From Pseudomonadota bacterium (lineage in GTDB: Bacteria > Pseudomonadota > Gammaproteobacteria > Pseudomonadales > Moraxellaceae): a stretch of 43,124 bases of DNA. Under the pieces are notes generated by a model that saw only the letters and a program-made list of their open reading frames with translations, ran no database searches and was not told the origin of the DNA. Each line of letters starts with the position of its first letter. Position 1 is the first letter of the stretch. A program made the position numbers and the translations under genes. Shown in pieces: positions 27,460 to 38,888 of the stretch. The DNA is taken from assembly GCA_021804485.1 (NCBI GenBank), contig JAJZHM010000006.1:1-43124 (forward strand). The letters are read 5' to 3'.

Positions 27460-27879
27460 ATGAAAAGGATCATACATATTGCTTTGGCAACTGCGTTGGG
27501 CATAACCATGCAGGACGCATGTTCAGGATTGGTAGTCATCGTCAATCCACTTAACCATAATCAAATGAATTTGGAGCAGATTCGCAACATCTTTCTTGGC
27601 AAGACCCGTAGCTTCCCGGATGGCTCGACCGCCATTCCTGTGGAAATATCGAATCAGTCGTCTCTTCGAAAGGATTTTGAAAAGGTTGTGCTGAAAAAAG
27701 ACGATGCTCAGGTTCGCGCCTACTGGGCGCAGATGGTTTTTACCGGCCGTGCAACTCCACCCAAGACCATATCAAGTGAAGCCGAGCTTCGTACGCTTAT
27801 TGCCAGCAATCCCAACCTTGTTGGGTACATCGATAGCGGAAGTGCCGACAATTCTGTTAAGGTTGTCCTGCAACCCTGA
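27460..27879 (+). CDS. PstS-like periplasmic phosphate-binding family protein (short)
   Basis: LVVIVNPLNHNQMNLEQIRNIFLGKTRSFPDGSTAIPVEISNQSSLRKDFEKVVLKKDDAQVRAYWAQMVFTGRATPPKTISSEAELRTLIASNPNLVGYID. Confidence 0.85.
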   Translation: MKRIIHIALATALGITMQDACSGLVVIVNPLNHNQMNLEQIRNIFLGKTRSFPDGSTAIPVEISNQSSLRKDFEKVVLKKDDAQVRAYWAQMVFTGRATPPKTISSEAELRTLIASNPNLVGYIDSGSADNSVKVVLQP

Positions 27880-27979
27880 GATTTATTGCGCAATTCGTTG
27901 ATTTGATTAGGAAACCACCCACCCAAGCAGGGGCTGGATACGTCGCAGCGTAGCCGGCCCCTGATGACTTAAGGGCGAC

Positions 27980-30364
27980 TTAAGTACGATTATGCATCTG
28001 CTGCGCCAGGAAGAACCAGGTATCCAGAACCGAGTCACGATTCAACGAAATGGAATCGATCCCCTGCTCCATCAACCAGAATGCCAGATCCGGATGATCG
28101 GAAGGTCCCTGTCCGCAGATGCCAACGTATTTGCCCGCTTTGCGACAGGTCTGAATGGCACGCGATAGCAGGAACTTTACCGCAGGATCACGCTCATCAA
28201 ACAAGTGCGACACAATCCCGGAGTCGCGGTCCAGACCTAGGGTCAACTGGGTCAAATCGTTGGAGCCAATGGAAAACCCGTCAAAATGTTCCAGAAACTC
28301 CTCAGCGAGCAAGGCATTGGTCGGCAGTTCACACATCATGATGATCTTAAGACCGTTTTCACCACGACGCAGACCGTGTTCTGCTAGCAGTTCAATCACT
28401 CGACGCGCTTCGCCAGGCGTACGCACAAAGGGAATCATGATCTCAACGTTGGTAAACCCCATGACATCACGTACCTTTTTCAACGCCTTGACTTCAAGTT
28501 CAAAGCAGTCGCGGAAGGTATTGGAGATGTAACGCGATGCACCACGGAAACCGAGCATGGGGTTCTCTTCATCCGGCTCGTATAATTTGCCCCCGACCAT
28601 CCCGGCGTATTCGTTCGACTTAAAATCCGACATACGGACAATAACCCTCTGTGGGGAAAATGCCGCAGCCAGTGTCGAGATTCCCTCAACCAACTTTTCT
28701 ACATAAAAATCGACCGGTGAGGCATATCCCATCCAGCGCTCATCCACAGCAAGCTTGATATCGCGCGGCAGGTGTTCGTAATTGATTAACGCTTTGGGAT
28801 GTACACCAATCATCCGGTTAATAATAAACTCAAGCCTTGCCAGCCCCACACCCTGATTCGGGATTTGTGCGGCTGAAAAAGCCGTATCCGGGCTGCCAAC
28901 GTTGAGCATAATTTTAAAGGGAAGTTTGGGCATGGATTCAATACTGTTGCTCTGAACCTCAAAATCCAGCTGACCTTCGTAAACAAAGCCGGTATCTCCT
29001 TCCGCACAGGATACCGTGACCGGTTGACCTTCCTTAAGCAGATCGGTTGCATTACCACAACCCACAATAGCCGGAACACCCAGTTCACGGGCAATAATCG
29101 CCGCATGACAGGTTCTGCCACCGCGATTGGTCACAATCGCTGCAGCCCGTTTCATAACCGGCTCCCAATCCGGATCGGTCATATCGGTCACCAGAACATC
29201 GCCAGGGCGCACCCGGTCCATATCCCGGATACTGGTCACAATACGCACTTCACCGGCACCAATACGCTGACCTATGGAACGGCCCTCACAAAGAACCTTG
29301 CTCTTTTGTTTAAGCAGATAGCGCTCCATGGTACCGAGTGATTGCCGGCTCTTAACGGTTTCAGGGCGAGCCTGAACGATATAGACTTTGCCATCATCGC
29401 CGTCCTTAGCCCACTCAATATCCATGGGCTGGCCATAATGTTTTTCAATGATGATGGCCTGACGGGCCAGAATTTCAATATCCTGATCACTGATACAGAA
29501 ACGGTGCTGTTCGGTACGTTCCACATCCACAACCTGAGTAGACTTACCGGTGTGTCCTTGGCTACCGTACACCATTTTCTGGGCCTTGCTCCCCAGATTA
29601 CGACGCAGGACGGACGGTCTGCCTGCTTCCAGCGTTGCCTTGTGAATGTAGAACTCATCAGGATTGACACTGCCCTGCACGACCATTTCACCAAGCCCAT
29701 AGGAAGCTGTAATAAAGACAACATCCCGGAAACCTGATTCAGTATCAAGAGTAAACATGACACCCGAAGTTCCCGTCTCGGAACGTACCATCCGCTGGAT
29801 GCCTGCGGAAAGCGCGACATGACGATGATCATAGCCCTGGTGCACACGGTAGGCGATGGCCCGGTCATTGAAAAGGGAAGCGAAGACTTCGCGTACAGCA
29901 ACCAGAACCTGTTCAATCCCACGAATATTCAGGAAGGTTTCCTGCTGACCGGCAAAGGAGGCATCAGGCAAGTCTTCTGCCGTTGCAGAAGATCGCACCG
30001 CAACCGCGACATCATCGGCACCCTGACACATCGTTGTATAAGACTCACGAATGGCTTTTTCAAGATCGGATGGAAGAGGCGCATCCATGATCCAGCCACG
30101 AATCTTCTTGCCGATTTCTGCCAACTGGATCACGTCATTGACATTCAGTGTTTCCAGGGTATCAGCAATCTTGCGGTTCAGGCCGCTCTGTTCCAGAAAA
30201 GATCGGTAGGCGTCTGCGGTTGTGGCAAAACCTCCCGGCACAGAGACGCCTGCATCGGTCAGATGCCGTATCATTTCGCCCAAGGAGGCATTTTTGCCCC
30301 CCACTGTTTCGACATCATGCTTACCAAGATTCTGCAGCCAGACTACTTGCTGATTCAAGGCCAT
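27980..30364 (-). CDS. ppsA: Phosphoenolpyruvate synthase
   Basis: [93 protein letters not shown]. Start at 30364 is supported by an RBS. Confidence 0.97.
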   Translation of the reverse strand: MALNQQVVWLQNLGKHDVETVGGKNASLGEMIRHLTDAGVSVPGGFATTADAYRSFLEQSGLNRKIADTLETLNVNDVIQLAEIGKKIRGWIMDAPLPSDLEKAIRESYTTMCQGADDVAVAVRSSATAEDLPDASFAGQQETFLNIRGIEQVLVAVREVFASLFNDRAIAYRVHQGYDHRHVALSAGIQRMVRSETGTSGVMFTLDTESGFRDVVFITASYGLGEMVVQGSVNPDEFYIHKATLEAGRPSVLRRNLGSKAQKMVYGSQGHTGKSTQVVDVERTEQHRFCISDQDIEILARQAIIIEKHYGQPMDIEWAKDGDDGKVYIVQARPETVKSRQSLGTMERYLLKQKSKVLCEGRSIGQRIGAGEVRIVTSIRDMDRVRPGDVLVTDMTDPDWEPVMKRAAAIVTNRGGRTCHAAIIARELGVPAIVGCGNATDLLKEGQPVTVSCAEGDTGFVYEGQLDFEVQSNSIESMPKLPFKIMLNVGSPDTAFSAAQIPNQGVGLARLEFIINRMIGVHPKALINYEHLPRDIKLAVDERWMGYASPVDFYVEKLVEGISTLAAAFSPQRVIVRMSDFKSNEYAGMVGGKLYEPDEENPMLGFRGASRYISNTFRDCFELEVKALKKVRDVMGFTNVEIMIPFVRTPGEARRVIELLAEHGLRRGENGLKIIMMCELPTNALLAEEFLEHFDGFSIGSNDLTQLTLGLDRDSGIVSHLFDERDPAVKFLLSRAIQTCRKAGKYVGICGQGPSDHPDLAFWLMEQGIDSISLNRDSVLDTWFFLAQQMHNRT

Positions 30365-30720
30365 TCTCCTTAAAGACTGGGTCAATGCGACAGTACACTG
30401 GATCACAGTGCTGTTCACTTGGAAACCGTCCTGATTCAGGTACGATCATTGCTCCATCGGGTGACAGGTAGACACGACGGATTCATAACAGTGTAAACGA
30501 TGACCTTTGGTTTTTCCTGTTGTGGCTGTGCATCCATGATGTAATTCAAGCCAGCATTCTTGCATCATCAGGCTGGATACTTGAAGTATAAAGAATTGAT
30601 TTAATTTAGTTATTTTAGATTGCAAAGCACTGCAAAATAACAATAGGCACCTGAATTAGAATCACTACAGGCAATATCTAATATAGATTTAATGAATTAT
30701 GCTAGCGAACAACAAAAGTT

Positions 30721-32262
30721 CTAGTGGCCTCCGCCCTTCACTCCGGCAGAAAATGGAGGTTTCGTCAACCAGATGATACTGATCAGAGTGATAAAAATCA
30801 GGCTACCAGTACGAAAGACCTCGGCCGTAGCAATCATGTAACTATGGGTACTGAGTAGATTGAGTACATAGGCATCAGCATGCATCCCCTTAAGCCCAAG
30901 ATGATGCAACTGCTGGGTATAGGACGCAAAGGCCGGCACACCCTGCTGAATATGCTCGGAGAGGCGTAGCCGATGGAAGCGCATACGGTTATCCCAGAGC
31001 ATGACGACCAGAGAAGTACCAAAACTCCCTGAAAGGGTTCGGAAAAAATTGGATAATCCTGATGCAGCCGCCATACGTTCCGGAGCTATCCCTGAAATAA
31101 TGATGCTGTTGACCGGAATAAAAAAACAGGCAATGGCTGCGCCTTGCAGAATACGTGGCAACACCATAACCCGAAAGGGCGTATCCATGCTGAAGGTCGA
31201 GAACCAGAACGTCGTCACTGAAAAAATAATGAACGCCAAGCTGGCCAGAATTCTGAGGTCAACACGGGCAACATTACGACCAACGATGGGTGAAAATAAC
31301 AAGGCAAGAATACCTACTGGAGCCGTTGCCAGTCCTGCCCAACTTGCCGTGTACCCCAAAACAGTCTGCAGCCAGAGCGGAAACATGACATTCATGGCAA
31401 AAAAACACATGAATCCAAAGGACAAGGCGATGACACCCACTCCAAAATTTCGATGTCCGAGCAGAGTGAGATCAACCACCGGGTGCTCATCGGTCAGTTC
31501 CCAAACAACAAAGACAGTTAGGGCAATAACTGCGGCAATAGCCAGACCTATAATGATTCTTGAACTGAACCAGTCTAAATCATTGCCATTATCTAGCATC
31601 AGTTGCAGTGACCCAACCCCAACGATCAGCAGTACCAAACCAACAAGATCAATCGGTTGTCGCTGAATCGGACTTTCCTGATCACGAAGGAACTCCCAGC
31701 AGACCAGCCCTGCCAGGATCCCGACCGGAACATTGATGTAGAAAATCCATGGCCAGGTCATATTATCGGTGATATAGCCGCCCAGCAATGGACCACAAAT
31801 GGGCGCGATCACCACCGTCATGGACCAGATTGCCAAGGCCAGACCTCGCTTTTGCGGAGGATAAATACGCAACAGCAGTGTTTGCGACAAGGGGACCATC
31901 GGACCGGAAACCAACCCCTGGAACAGCCGGAAAGCAACCAGTTGCAGCAGACTGTGTGCCAGTCCACACATTGCTGAGGCCAAGGTAAACAGCAGTACTG
32001 AACTGACAAAAACCCGTACTTCCCCAAAACGACGGGCAATCCATCCGGTCAGTGGCACTGCAATGGCCGCTGCCAAGCCATAGGATGAAATAACCCAGGT
32101 TCCCTGAGTAGGACTGGCAGCCAGGTCACCTGAAATAGTCGGTACGGAAACATTAGCAATGGCTGTATCCAGAACCTCCATAAAGGTTGCAACCGCAAGA
32201 GCCACACTCAGAATGCCAAGTCGGGCACCGGCGATGGGGGGTGCTTCCTGGATGACGGCCAT
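30721..32262 (-). CDS. emrB: DHA2-family MFS drug efflux permease (EmrB-like)
   Basis: MEVLDTAIANVSVPTISGDLAASPTQGTWVISSYGLAAAIAVPLTGWIARRFGEVRVF; 14-TM pattern. Confidence 0.93.
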   Translation of the reverse strand: MAVIQEAPPIAGARLGILSVALAVATFMEVLDTAIANVSVPTISGDLAASPTQGTWVISSYGLAAAIAVPLTGWIARRFGEVRVFVSSVLLFTLASAMCGLAHSLLQLVAFRLFQGLVSGPMVPLSQTLLLRIYPPQKRGLALAIWSMTVVIAPICGPLLGGYITDNMTWPWIFYINVPVGILAGLVCWEFLRDQESPIQRQPIDLVGLVLLIVGVGSLQLMLDNGNDLDWFSSRIIIGLAIAAVIALTVFVVWELTDEHPVVDLTLLGHRNFGVGVIALSFGFMCFFAMNVMFPLWLQTVLGYTASWAGLATAPVGILALLFSPIVGRNVARVDLRILASLAFIIFSVTTFWFSTFSMDTPFRVMVLPRILQGAAIACFFIPVNSIIISGIAPERMAAASGLSNFFRTLSGSFGTSLVVMLWDNRMRFHRLRLSEHIQQGVPAFASYTQQLHHLGLKGMHADAYVLNLLSTHSYMIATAEVFRTGSLIFITLISIIWLTKPPFSAGVKGGGH

Positions 32263-32268
32263 TAGGCT

Positions 32269-33408
32269 CTACTCCCCCGCCTTGTTGACCATGTTCTGAG
32301 CAGCCTCTTCAGCGACCTGAAGCTGCTGCGCATATATATTGGTTTGCAAGGAAGTGACCGGAGCAATCACAGAAGGTGCCGGCTGGGAGCGATCATGCGT
32401 ATCAATGTTCACCTGCATCGACAAACCAATCCGCAGGGGGTGTGCCTGCAGTTCCTGCGGGTTCAATGCAATACGCACTGGCAAGCGTTGCACGACCTTG
32501 ATCCAGTTTCCCACGGCATTCTGCGGAGGCAACAGGGAAAATGCGCTCCCGGATCCAGCCGACAATCCGGCAACAACACCATGAAATACAATATGCGGAC
32601 CATACAGATCTGAATAGAGTCGCACAGGCTGCCCGACACGGACGTTGCCCAACTGGTTTTCCTTGAGATTAGCATCAACCCAAAGCTCATGCAGGGGGAC
32701 CACACTCATGAGGACATCTTCCGGAGTGACATGCTGACCAGGAACCGCCTGTCTGCGAGCAATCATGCCATTCACCGGAGCACGAATGGTTAACCGTTCA
32801 AAATCAAGATATGCGAGGGCATAATCAGTGCGGACCTGCTTCAGGCTTGGGTGTTTGGCTGGATGACAAGTGATGGCTCGAACCTGATCCACGTGCAGAT
32901 CCTGCCTGGTTTTTTGCAGGGCCGCCTCAGCCTCCTGCATCGCGTTCAGAGCATGAATTCGTGCTTCTGCCGCCAGAGCAGGGCTGTGCAACAGCGGTTT
33001 GCGACGTTCCCAGTCCCCCCGCACTGCATCAAGCTCAACCTGCCGCTGCTTTATGATCGCCTGATCACGCTCAATCGTGGCACAATTTTCACGAACCTGC
33101 CCAAGCAAGCGGACATATTGTTCAGCCAGACGGTCGAGATTAAGGCGTGCGCTGGCATCATCAAGCTGGACAATGAGTTGCCCGGCTTGAACGAGTTGGG
33201 TATCATCTGCCTGCACCGACACCACAGTTCCGGCTACCTGTGGGTGAATCGGCAGATCATAGCCCTGAACATAAGCATCTTCAGTTTCTTCCTTATACTG
33301 TCCCCAGAGATGCCAACGCACCCAAGCTGCCAAAGCTACCGCACCAAAAACCAGAAGCAGGATCAGCAGGGATTTTTTACGGCCAGGTTTAGCCGAGTTG
33401 TCCGTCAT
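32269..33408 (-). CDS. emrA: HlyD-family secretion/efflux adaptor (EmrA-like)
   Basis: TEDAYVQGYDLPIHPQVAGTVVSVQADDTQLVQAGQLIVQLDDA ... IRAPVNGMIARRQAVPGQHV. Confidence 0.93.
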   Translation of the reverse strand: MTDNSAKPGRKKSLLILLLVFGAVALAAWVRWHLWGQYKEETEDAYVQGYDLPIHPQVAGTVVSVQADDTQLVQAGQLIVQLDDASARLNLDRLAEQYVRLLGQVRENCATIERDQAIIKQRQVELDAVRGDWERRKPLLHSPALAAEARIHALNAMQEAEAALQKTRQDLHVDQVRAITCHPAKHPSLKQVRTDYALAYLDFERLTIRAPVNGMIARRQAVPGQHVTPEDVLMSVVPLHELWVDANLKENQLGNVRVGQPVRLYSDLYGPHIVFHGVVAGLSAGSGSAFSLLPPQNAVGNWIKVVQRLPVRIALNPQELQAHPLRIGLSMQVNIDTHDRSQPAPSVIAPVTSLQTNIYAQQLQVAEEAAQNMVNKAGE

Positions 33409-33417
33409 GTTTTTGCC

Positions 33418-34830
33418 TCACGGTAGGGCCTGACGACGGTCCTGAAATCCGCCGCCAAGCGCTTGAATCAAATCAAGATGGGCACCTAGTGCTTGCTGGC
33501 GCAGGTTTAATGTCTGATTTTGCAGGTCAAGAACAGCCAGTTGCGCCTCAATAACTGGCTCAGAATCGGATAGACCGGCATCAAAGCGAACTTCTGCATC
33601 CTGTTGTGCTTCAGTCAGCCGATGCAGTTCATCCTGCAGTGTCCCGATCTGATGCTGCGCTGACTGAGCGGCCTCCAAAGCCTGTTGAACCTCAAAGATG
33701 CTCTGGGTCAATACGGAGCGGTACTGGGCAACCGCCTGTTGCAGCCCGGCATCCTCAACCGCATAAGACTGTTTCAGTCGCCCCGAATCAAACAAGGGCA
33801 AGTTCAGGGCTGGTTGCACTCCGGCGACGAAAGAACCGCTGTTCACCAGACGATCAATCTGCAAGCTGGAAAAACCCAACAAGGCGCTCAGTCGAATGTC
33901 CGGGTAAAAAGCCTGATGGGCTGCATGACGCTGGTTCCAGTGCACCAGGACACGTTCTCGCGCCGCGGCCAGGTCAGCCCGACGAGCTAAAAGATCCAAA
34001 CCAGCATGTTGCGGCAAACCCGACACGGGTGCCGGTAACACTATTGGGTGCAATTGCAAGGCAGCAGCCTTAATCCCAGTAAGCGCCTGCAGCCGAACCC
34101 GGAGCAACTGCAGCCCAGATTCAACTTGCTCCGCATTTTCATTCTGCCCAAGGAGTTGGACTTGTGTATGAATCTGCTCATCAGATGCCTGTAGCCCAGC
34201 CTTGGCTCTGGATGATCTGAGTTCAGTCTGTTGACGAATCAGCGCTGAATTTTTGCGAATGAGCTCCTGACGCTGCAGATCAAGCTGATAAAGGACATAG
34301 GTTCGCACAACCTCAGCAGCGAGCGTCTGTTCGACCGCCACCGCCTCAAACTGCCTGGCACGGACTTCACCAAGATCCGCCTCGATGTGGGCTTGCTGCT
34401 TCCCCCAGAAATCAAGGTCCCACTGTCCATTCAAACCCAGCAAGGTGTCGTCATAGACCTTACCTCCATAGGGAGGAGGTATATAACTGTTGGCACTAAA
34501 CCGTTCATGATTTACAGAGGCAGAGGCATCAAGTTCAGGGCCCTTTCTTGATTTCTGCAACCCCGCTTGGGCTTCAGCAACAGCCAAACGCGCCCGAGCA
34601 GCAGCCAAATCCGGATGATCAGCAAGCGTTGCATCAACAAGATGATTAAGTTGTTCATCATGCCATGCCTGCCACCAGCGCTGCCCGGGCCAGGACATGC
34701 GCACTTCATCAGGCAACTGTCCTGCAGCCGGGATTGGTAAAGCGGGCACAGGTTTTTCCTGCGGAGCAGAACATGCCTGAATCAGCAAGGCAAAAGCCCC
34801 GGCAAGCAGCGCGCAGCGTTTAGCCCTCAT
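33418..34830 (-). CDS. NodT-family efflux outer membrane lipoprotein
   Basis: Lipoprotein signal MRAKRCALLAGAFALLIQACSA, OEP motifs and RADLAAARERVLVH. Start at 34830 overlaps the marR stop; the track ORF extends to 34983. Confidence 0.88.
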   Translation of the reverse strand: MRAKRCALLAGAFALLIQACSAPQEKPVPALPIPAAGQLPDEVRMSWPGQRWWQAWHDEQLNHLVDATLADHPDLAAARARLAVAEAQAGLQKSRKGPELDASASVNHERFSANSYIPPPYGGKVYDDTLLGLNGQWDLDFWGKQQAHIEADLGEVRARQFEAVAVEQTLAAEVVRTYVLYQLDLQRQELIRKNSALIRQQTELRSSRAKAGLQASDEQIHTQVQLLGQNENAEQVESGLQLLRVRLQALTGIKAAALQLHPIVLPAPVSGLPQHAGLDLLARRADLAAARERVLVHWNQRHAAHQAFYPDIRLSALLGFSSLQIDRLVNSGSFVAGVQPALNLPLFDSGRLKQSYAVEDAGLQQAVAQYRSVLTQSIFEVQQALEAAQSAQHQIGTLQDELHRLTEAQQDAEVRFDAGLSDSEPVIEAQLAVLDLQNQTLNLRQQALGAHLDLIQALGGGFQDRRQALP

Positions 34831-35350
34831 TGTTCCAGGTCCGACGACTGTCTTCAACCGCCAACAGCAGTCCCTGCAAACCCTCTTCGAGCTGAATACG
34901 CATCGTGTCTCCAAGACGGGCATACATCTGCTTGATCCGTTCCCGAAGCAGTGGCAAAACCTCTTGAATAATAGCAAGGCCATGATCAGTCAGAGAAAGA
35001 TCAATTCGCCGGCGATCAGCAGCATTCGTGACCCGTTTTGCCAAATCCCGACCAACCAGTTCATCACAAAGACGCGTCATGTTGGAGCGGGTTTCACCCA
35101 TGTTGTCGCACAATTCAGAAGGATTGATCGCATCATCACGACTGTACATCATGACCATGATCAGATAGCTTTTGTAGCAAAGCCCATAGGGCTTAAGCAA
35201 ATCCGACAGGGTGTCCGCAATCAGGCAACTGCAATGCTTGATCAGCAGATTGATGCGAATGACACCAAGTTCCTCACCCGTGGCCCGGCGATGTGCCCGA
35301 GCAACCAGATTTTCAGTGTCGTTAAAACTATGTTTGGTTGAATTATTCAT
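34820..35350 (-). CDS. MarR family transcriptional regulator
   Basis: NPSELCDNMGETRSNMTRLCDELVGRDLAKRVTNAADRRRIDLSLTDHGLAII. Start 35350 is preferred over 35395 because the promoter lies between them. Confidence 0.9.
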   Translation of the reverse strand: MNNSTKHSFNDTENLVARAHRRATGEELGVIRINLLIKHCSCLIADTLSDLLKPYGLCYKSYLIMVMMYSRDDAINPSELCDNMGETRSNMTRLCDELVGRDLAKRVTNAADRRRIDLSLTDHGLAIIQEVLPLLRERIKQMYARLGDTMRIQLEEGLQGLLLAVEDSRRTWNNEG

Positions 35351-35356
35351 TAATGT

Positions 35357-35385
35357 ATTATCTTTGCCTAAAGTCGATCTGTCAA
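35357..35385 (-). promoter_or_regulatory. Near-consensus sigma70 promoter for marR
   Basis: Minus strand TTGACA-N17-GATAAT with only 6 nt to ATG 35350. Confidence 0.75.
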
Positions 35386-35467
35386 ATGTTTTCAAGGCAT
35401 ACGAGCCAATATTCCTGCTTTTTACTGCTCATGATCTTTGCTAAACTGACGTATTGCGGAGGTCAGT

Positions 35468-36100
35468 GTGGATACAGGAATCAGCATAGTATATCAGGAT
35501 GAATACCTTCTCGTGGTTGACAAACCTGCCGGATTACTCAGTGTTCCTGGAAGACTTCCAGAAAATTTTGACAGTGTGGCCCTTCGCCTCAAAAATCATG
35601 TGCACGCGCAAGCGCGTATTGTACATCGACTTGACTGTGACACCTCGGGAATCATGGTCCTGGCATTGGATGCAGACAGCCACCGTGAACTGAGTCGACA
35701 GTTTCATGATCGCGAAGTTGCCAAGATATACGAGGCTCTGGTCTTCGGGGCTCCGCAAGCTAATGAGGGTGAAATCAATCTTCCCTTGCGTTATGATGCG
35801 GATCGAAAACCTCGGCATTGTGTTGACCACGTACAGGGCAAACCGGCCCAGACCTTTTGGAAAGTCCTTGATCGTGCGCCCCTGTTCACTCGTGTTGAAC
35901 TCAGACCCTACACGGGTCGGTCACATCAGCTGCGGGTGCATATGCTTTCCCTTGGCCACCCCATGCTGGGCGACAGCCTTTATGCTGATGGACTGGCCCT
36001 TGCCGCTGCTGCGCGTCTTTGCCTGCATGCCCGAGAACTACAGATTACCCATCCGGGATCAGGACAAAGCATGACGTTCTTTTCACCTACTCCTTTCTAA
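35468..36100 (+). CDS. RluA-family pseudouridine synthase
   Basis: VDKPAGLLSVPGR, RIVHRLDCDTSGIMVLALD, LRPYTGRSHQLRVHMLSLGHPMLGDSLY. Confidence 0.95.
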   Translation: MDTGISIVYQDEYLLVVDKPAGLLSVPGRLPENFDSVALRLKNHVHAQARIVHRLDCDTSGIMVLALDADSHRELSRQFHDREVAKIYEALVFGAPQANEGEINLPLRYDADRKPRHCVDHVQGKPAQTFWKVLDRAPLFTRVELRPYTGRSHQLRVHMLSLGHPMLGDSLYADGLALAAAARLCLHARELQITHPGSGQSMTFFSPTPF

Positions 36101-36110
36101 CCGGTGCGCT

Positions 36111-38888
36111 ATGAACGAACTTCCCAAAATCGGCCAACGCTGGATCAGCGAATCTGATGTTGAACTCGGCCTTGGTCTGGTCGTTGACGTTGATGAACGC
36201 ACTGCAACGCTTCTTTTTCCTGCCGTTGAAGACTCGCGTGTTTATTCATTGCGGAACCTGAGTATTGCCCGGATTCGATTTGCACCAGGCGACCGGCTTG
36301 AGTCCATTGATGGACGTGCCATCGTGGTGGATGAAGTTACCGAGTTTAAGGGCGTTCTGACCTATCACGGACATGAGACTGATGGTCGCAAGACATCCCT
36401 TGTTGAAACCCGACTGATTCACCAGATTCATCTTGCTCGCCCAGAGATCCGGATGCTGGCCGGCCAGATTGATGAACTGGGCTGGTACGATCTGCGTTTC
36501 GACGCGTTGCAGCATCAGCAGAAGTGGCTCGGTCACCCCTGTCGTGGTCTGATCGGTCCAAGAATTGACCTGTTACCTCATCAGCTTTATGTCGCTCATG
36601 AGGCTGGGCGCCGACATGCCCCTCGGGTCCTGCTTGCCGATGAAGTTGGTCTTGGCAAGACCATCGAAGCAGGACTCATTATCCACCGGCAATTGCAGGA
36701 TGAACGTATTAGTCGCGTTCTGATCGTTGTACCCCAGGCCCTGCAGATTCAGTGGATGGTGGAATTATTGCGCCGTTTTCAGCTGCGCTTTAGTCTGATG
36801 GACAAGGATCGCCTTGAGGCAGAAGAGCAATCCAGTGGAGGCAATCCCTTTGAGCAGGAACTGCTCATGCTGCTCAGCCTTGAACTGTTGGTCGAATCAA
36901 TCCCGGTACAGAACTGGCTGCTCGAGGCGAGCATTGACATGCTGGTTGTGGACGAGGCCCACCACCTTTACTGGAATGATGAGCAGCCATCTCCTGCCTA
37001 CCAGCAGATTGAACAGCTGGCCCGAAAAATCCCATCAGTTCTGCTGCTTTCCGCCACGCCAGAACAACTGGAGCCCATGGGTCATTTTGCAAGGTTGCGT
37101 TTGCTGGATCCAGACTGCTTCGCCTCTGCCGATCAGATCAAGTTGCGCCACCAGGCATTAGCGACTGTTGCAGACCTAGCAGTATTCCTTAACGACCCGG
37201 AACAACACATTGATGCTGAACATCAACGGCTGCTGGCTCAATTTCTGCCCGAATACACAGACCTAGAGCATACACCAGCCAACCGGCAATTATGGCTGGA
37301 TGCCCTGCTGGATCGGCACGGTACAGGACGGGTATTGTTCCGTAATACCCGCAAGACGGTACAAGGCTTTAAGGTGCGTCATTTGCACCAACATAAATTT
37401 GAATCAACACCAACAGAACACTTTCCTCATGACCGACTGATCGCGTTACTGGCTCTTCTGCAAACGCTTCGGCATGATAAAGTCCTGCTGATTACCCAGC
37501 ACGTCGCTGATGCGGAAATCATGGAGCGCTTTTTGCGCGTGCAGAAAGGATTTCGCACCTCGCTTTTCCATGAAGGCATGTCCCTGATTGAACGTGATCG
37601 CGCTGCTGCCTACTTTGCTGAATCCGATCAGGGTGCCCAGATCATGATCTGCTCTGAGATTGGCGGTGAAGGACGTAATTTCCAGTTTTGTCATCATCTG
37701 ATCATGCTTGATCTGCCTGATGATCCCAATCTGCTCGAACAACGTATTGGCCGTCTGGATCGTATTGGACAACACGAGGATATCCAGATTCATGTTTTTA
37801 TCAACGATACGGAACATGGGGCCTTTGAAGAAGAAAACCGTCGAGTCGACTGGTTCCATCGTGGTCTGAATGCCTTCGAGCAGATCTGCCAGTCAGCCAG
37901 TCAACTGGTTCAGCTTCTTGGTGCGGAACGTGCATCCTGTCTGCATGCACCCCAGGAACAATGGGAAGCCTTTATTCAGAGAACCCATCAGCAACGCCAA
38001 GCTCTTGATGCACTGATGCATGAAGGTCGTGACCGCCTTCTGGAACTGACCTCCTGTCGCAACCATGTCGCCGGGCAGTTGCGCGAATCACTGCAGACGA
38101 TGGACGAGGATAGCAGCCTGCGCCACTTTCTCGAACAGTTCTTTGACCGATTTGGCCTTGACCTTGAAGAACATGGTGATGAAGATGTCTGGCTGCTCCG
38201 TCCGGCTGAACACCGGATGATTCAGCCCCTCCCTGGATTTGATGAAGAGGGCATGACACTGACCTGGAGCCGAAAAAAAGCCCTGATTCGGGAAGACATT
38301 CACTTTCTTAGCTGGGAACATCCACTGGTTCGCTCCTGTATCGACATGCTGGTTACTACCGAACTAGGCAACAGCAGTTTGGCCTGGATTGTGAACCCTG
38401 CACTCCCCGCTGGTACCATACTCTTGGAAATGCTGTTCTTGCCTGACATCCAGTTGCCTGCATCCTTAAAGGCATTGATGGACAATTCTGCCGGTTTTAT
38501 CCGGATTTTGCTGGATGGCGACGGACGGACGTTATCTGACCGGGTCAATCACGCCACTCTGCGCCGGCAGTTACGCGGCATGGAACGCAGCAAGGCCCGT
38601 CAACTGATTCATCAGAATCACCTTCGTATTCAGGAACGGGTGGCACAAGCCAGTCAGTTGGCTGCCCGGAAGTGGCAAGAACAGCGCGCCTCCATGCTTG
38701 CCTCACTCGAAAACCATTGCGCTTTTGAGAAGAACCGGCTGCGATCGTTGCAAATGATTAACCCGAGTGTCCGTGAAGACGAAATCACCCACTTCGACAC
38801 AAGCCTTGAACAGGCGCGCTATGCCTTGCAGCATGTTGAACCAAGTTTGCACGCCATCAGGATGATGGTCGCGGCCCCTGTTTCATGA
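36111..38888 (+). CDS. rapA: RNA polymerase-associated protein RapA (SWI2/SNF2 ATPase)
   Basis: FAPGDRLESIDGRAIVV, LADEVGLGKTIEAGLI, VVDEAHHL, LLLSATPEQ, EIGGEGRNFQFCHHLIMLDLPDDPNLLEQRIGRLDRIGQ. Confidence 0.96.
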   Translation: MNELPKIGQRWISESDVELGLGLVVDVDERTATLLFPAVEDSRVYSLRNLSIARIRFAPGDRLESIDGRAIVVDEVTEFKGVLTYHGHETDGRKTSLVETRLIHQIHLARPEIRMLAGQIDELGWYDLRFDALQHQQKWLGHPCRGLIGPRIDLLPHQLYVAHEAGRRHAPRVLLADEVGLGKTIEAGLIIHRQLQDERISRVLIVVPQALQIQWMVELLRRFQLRFSLMDKDRLEAEEQSSGGNPFEQELLMLLSLELLVESIPVQNWLLEASIDMLVVDEAHHLYWNDEQPSPAYQQIEQLARKIPSVLLLSATPEQLEPMGHFARLRLLDPDCFASADQIKLRHQALATVADLAVFLNDPEQHIDAEHQRLLAQFLPEYTDLEHTPANRQLWLDALLDRHGTGRVLFRNTRKTVQGFKVRHLHQHKFESTPTEHFPHDRLIALLALLQTLRHDKVLLITQHVADAEIMERFLRVQKGFRTSLFHEGMSLIERDRAAAYFAESDQGAQIMICSEIGGEGRNFQFCHHLIMLDLPDDPNLLEQRIGRLDRIGQHEDIQIHVFINDTEHGAFEEENRRVDWFHRGLNAFEQICQSASQLVQLLGAERASCLHAPQEQWEAFIQRTHQQRQALDALMHEGRDRLLELTSCRNHVAGQLRESLQTMDEDSSLRHFLEQFFDRFGLDLEEHGDEDVWLLRPAEHRMIQPLPGFDEEGMTLTWSRKKALIREDIHFLSWEHPLVRSCIDMLVTTELGNSSLAWIVNPALPAGTILLEMLFLPDIQLPASLKALMDNSAGFIRILLDGDGRTLSDRVNHATLRRQLRGMERSKARQLIHQNHLRIQERVAQASQLAARKWQEQRASMLASLENHCAFEKNRLRSLQMINPSVREDEITHFDTSLEQARYALQHVEPSLHAIRMMVAAPVS

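Noticed and set aside
27930-27963. Hairpin between the PstS-like gene and ppsA (caggggctgg...ccggcccctg)
   Set aside because: Plausible terminator, but with a mismatch and no T-tract; too weak to list.
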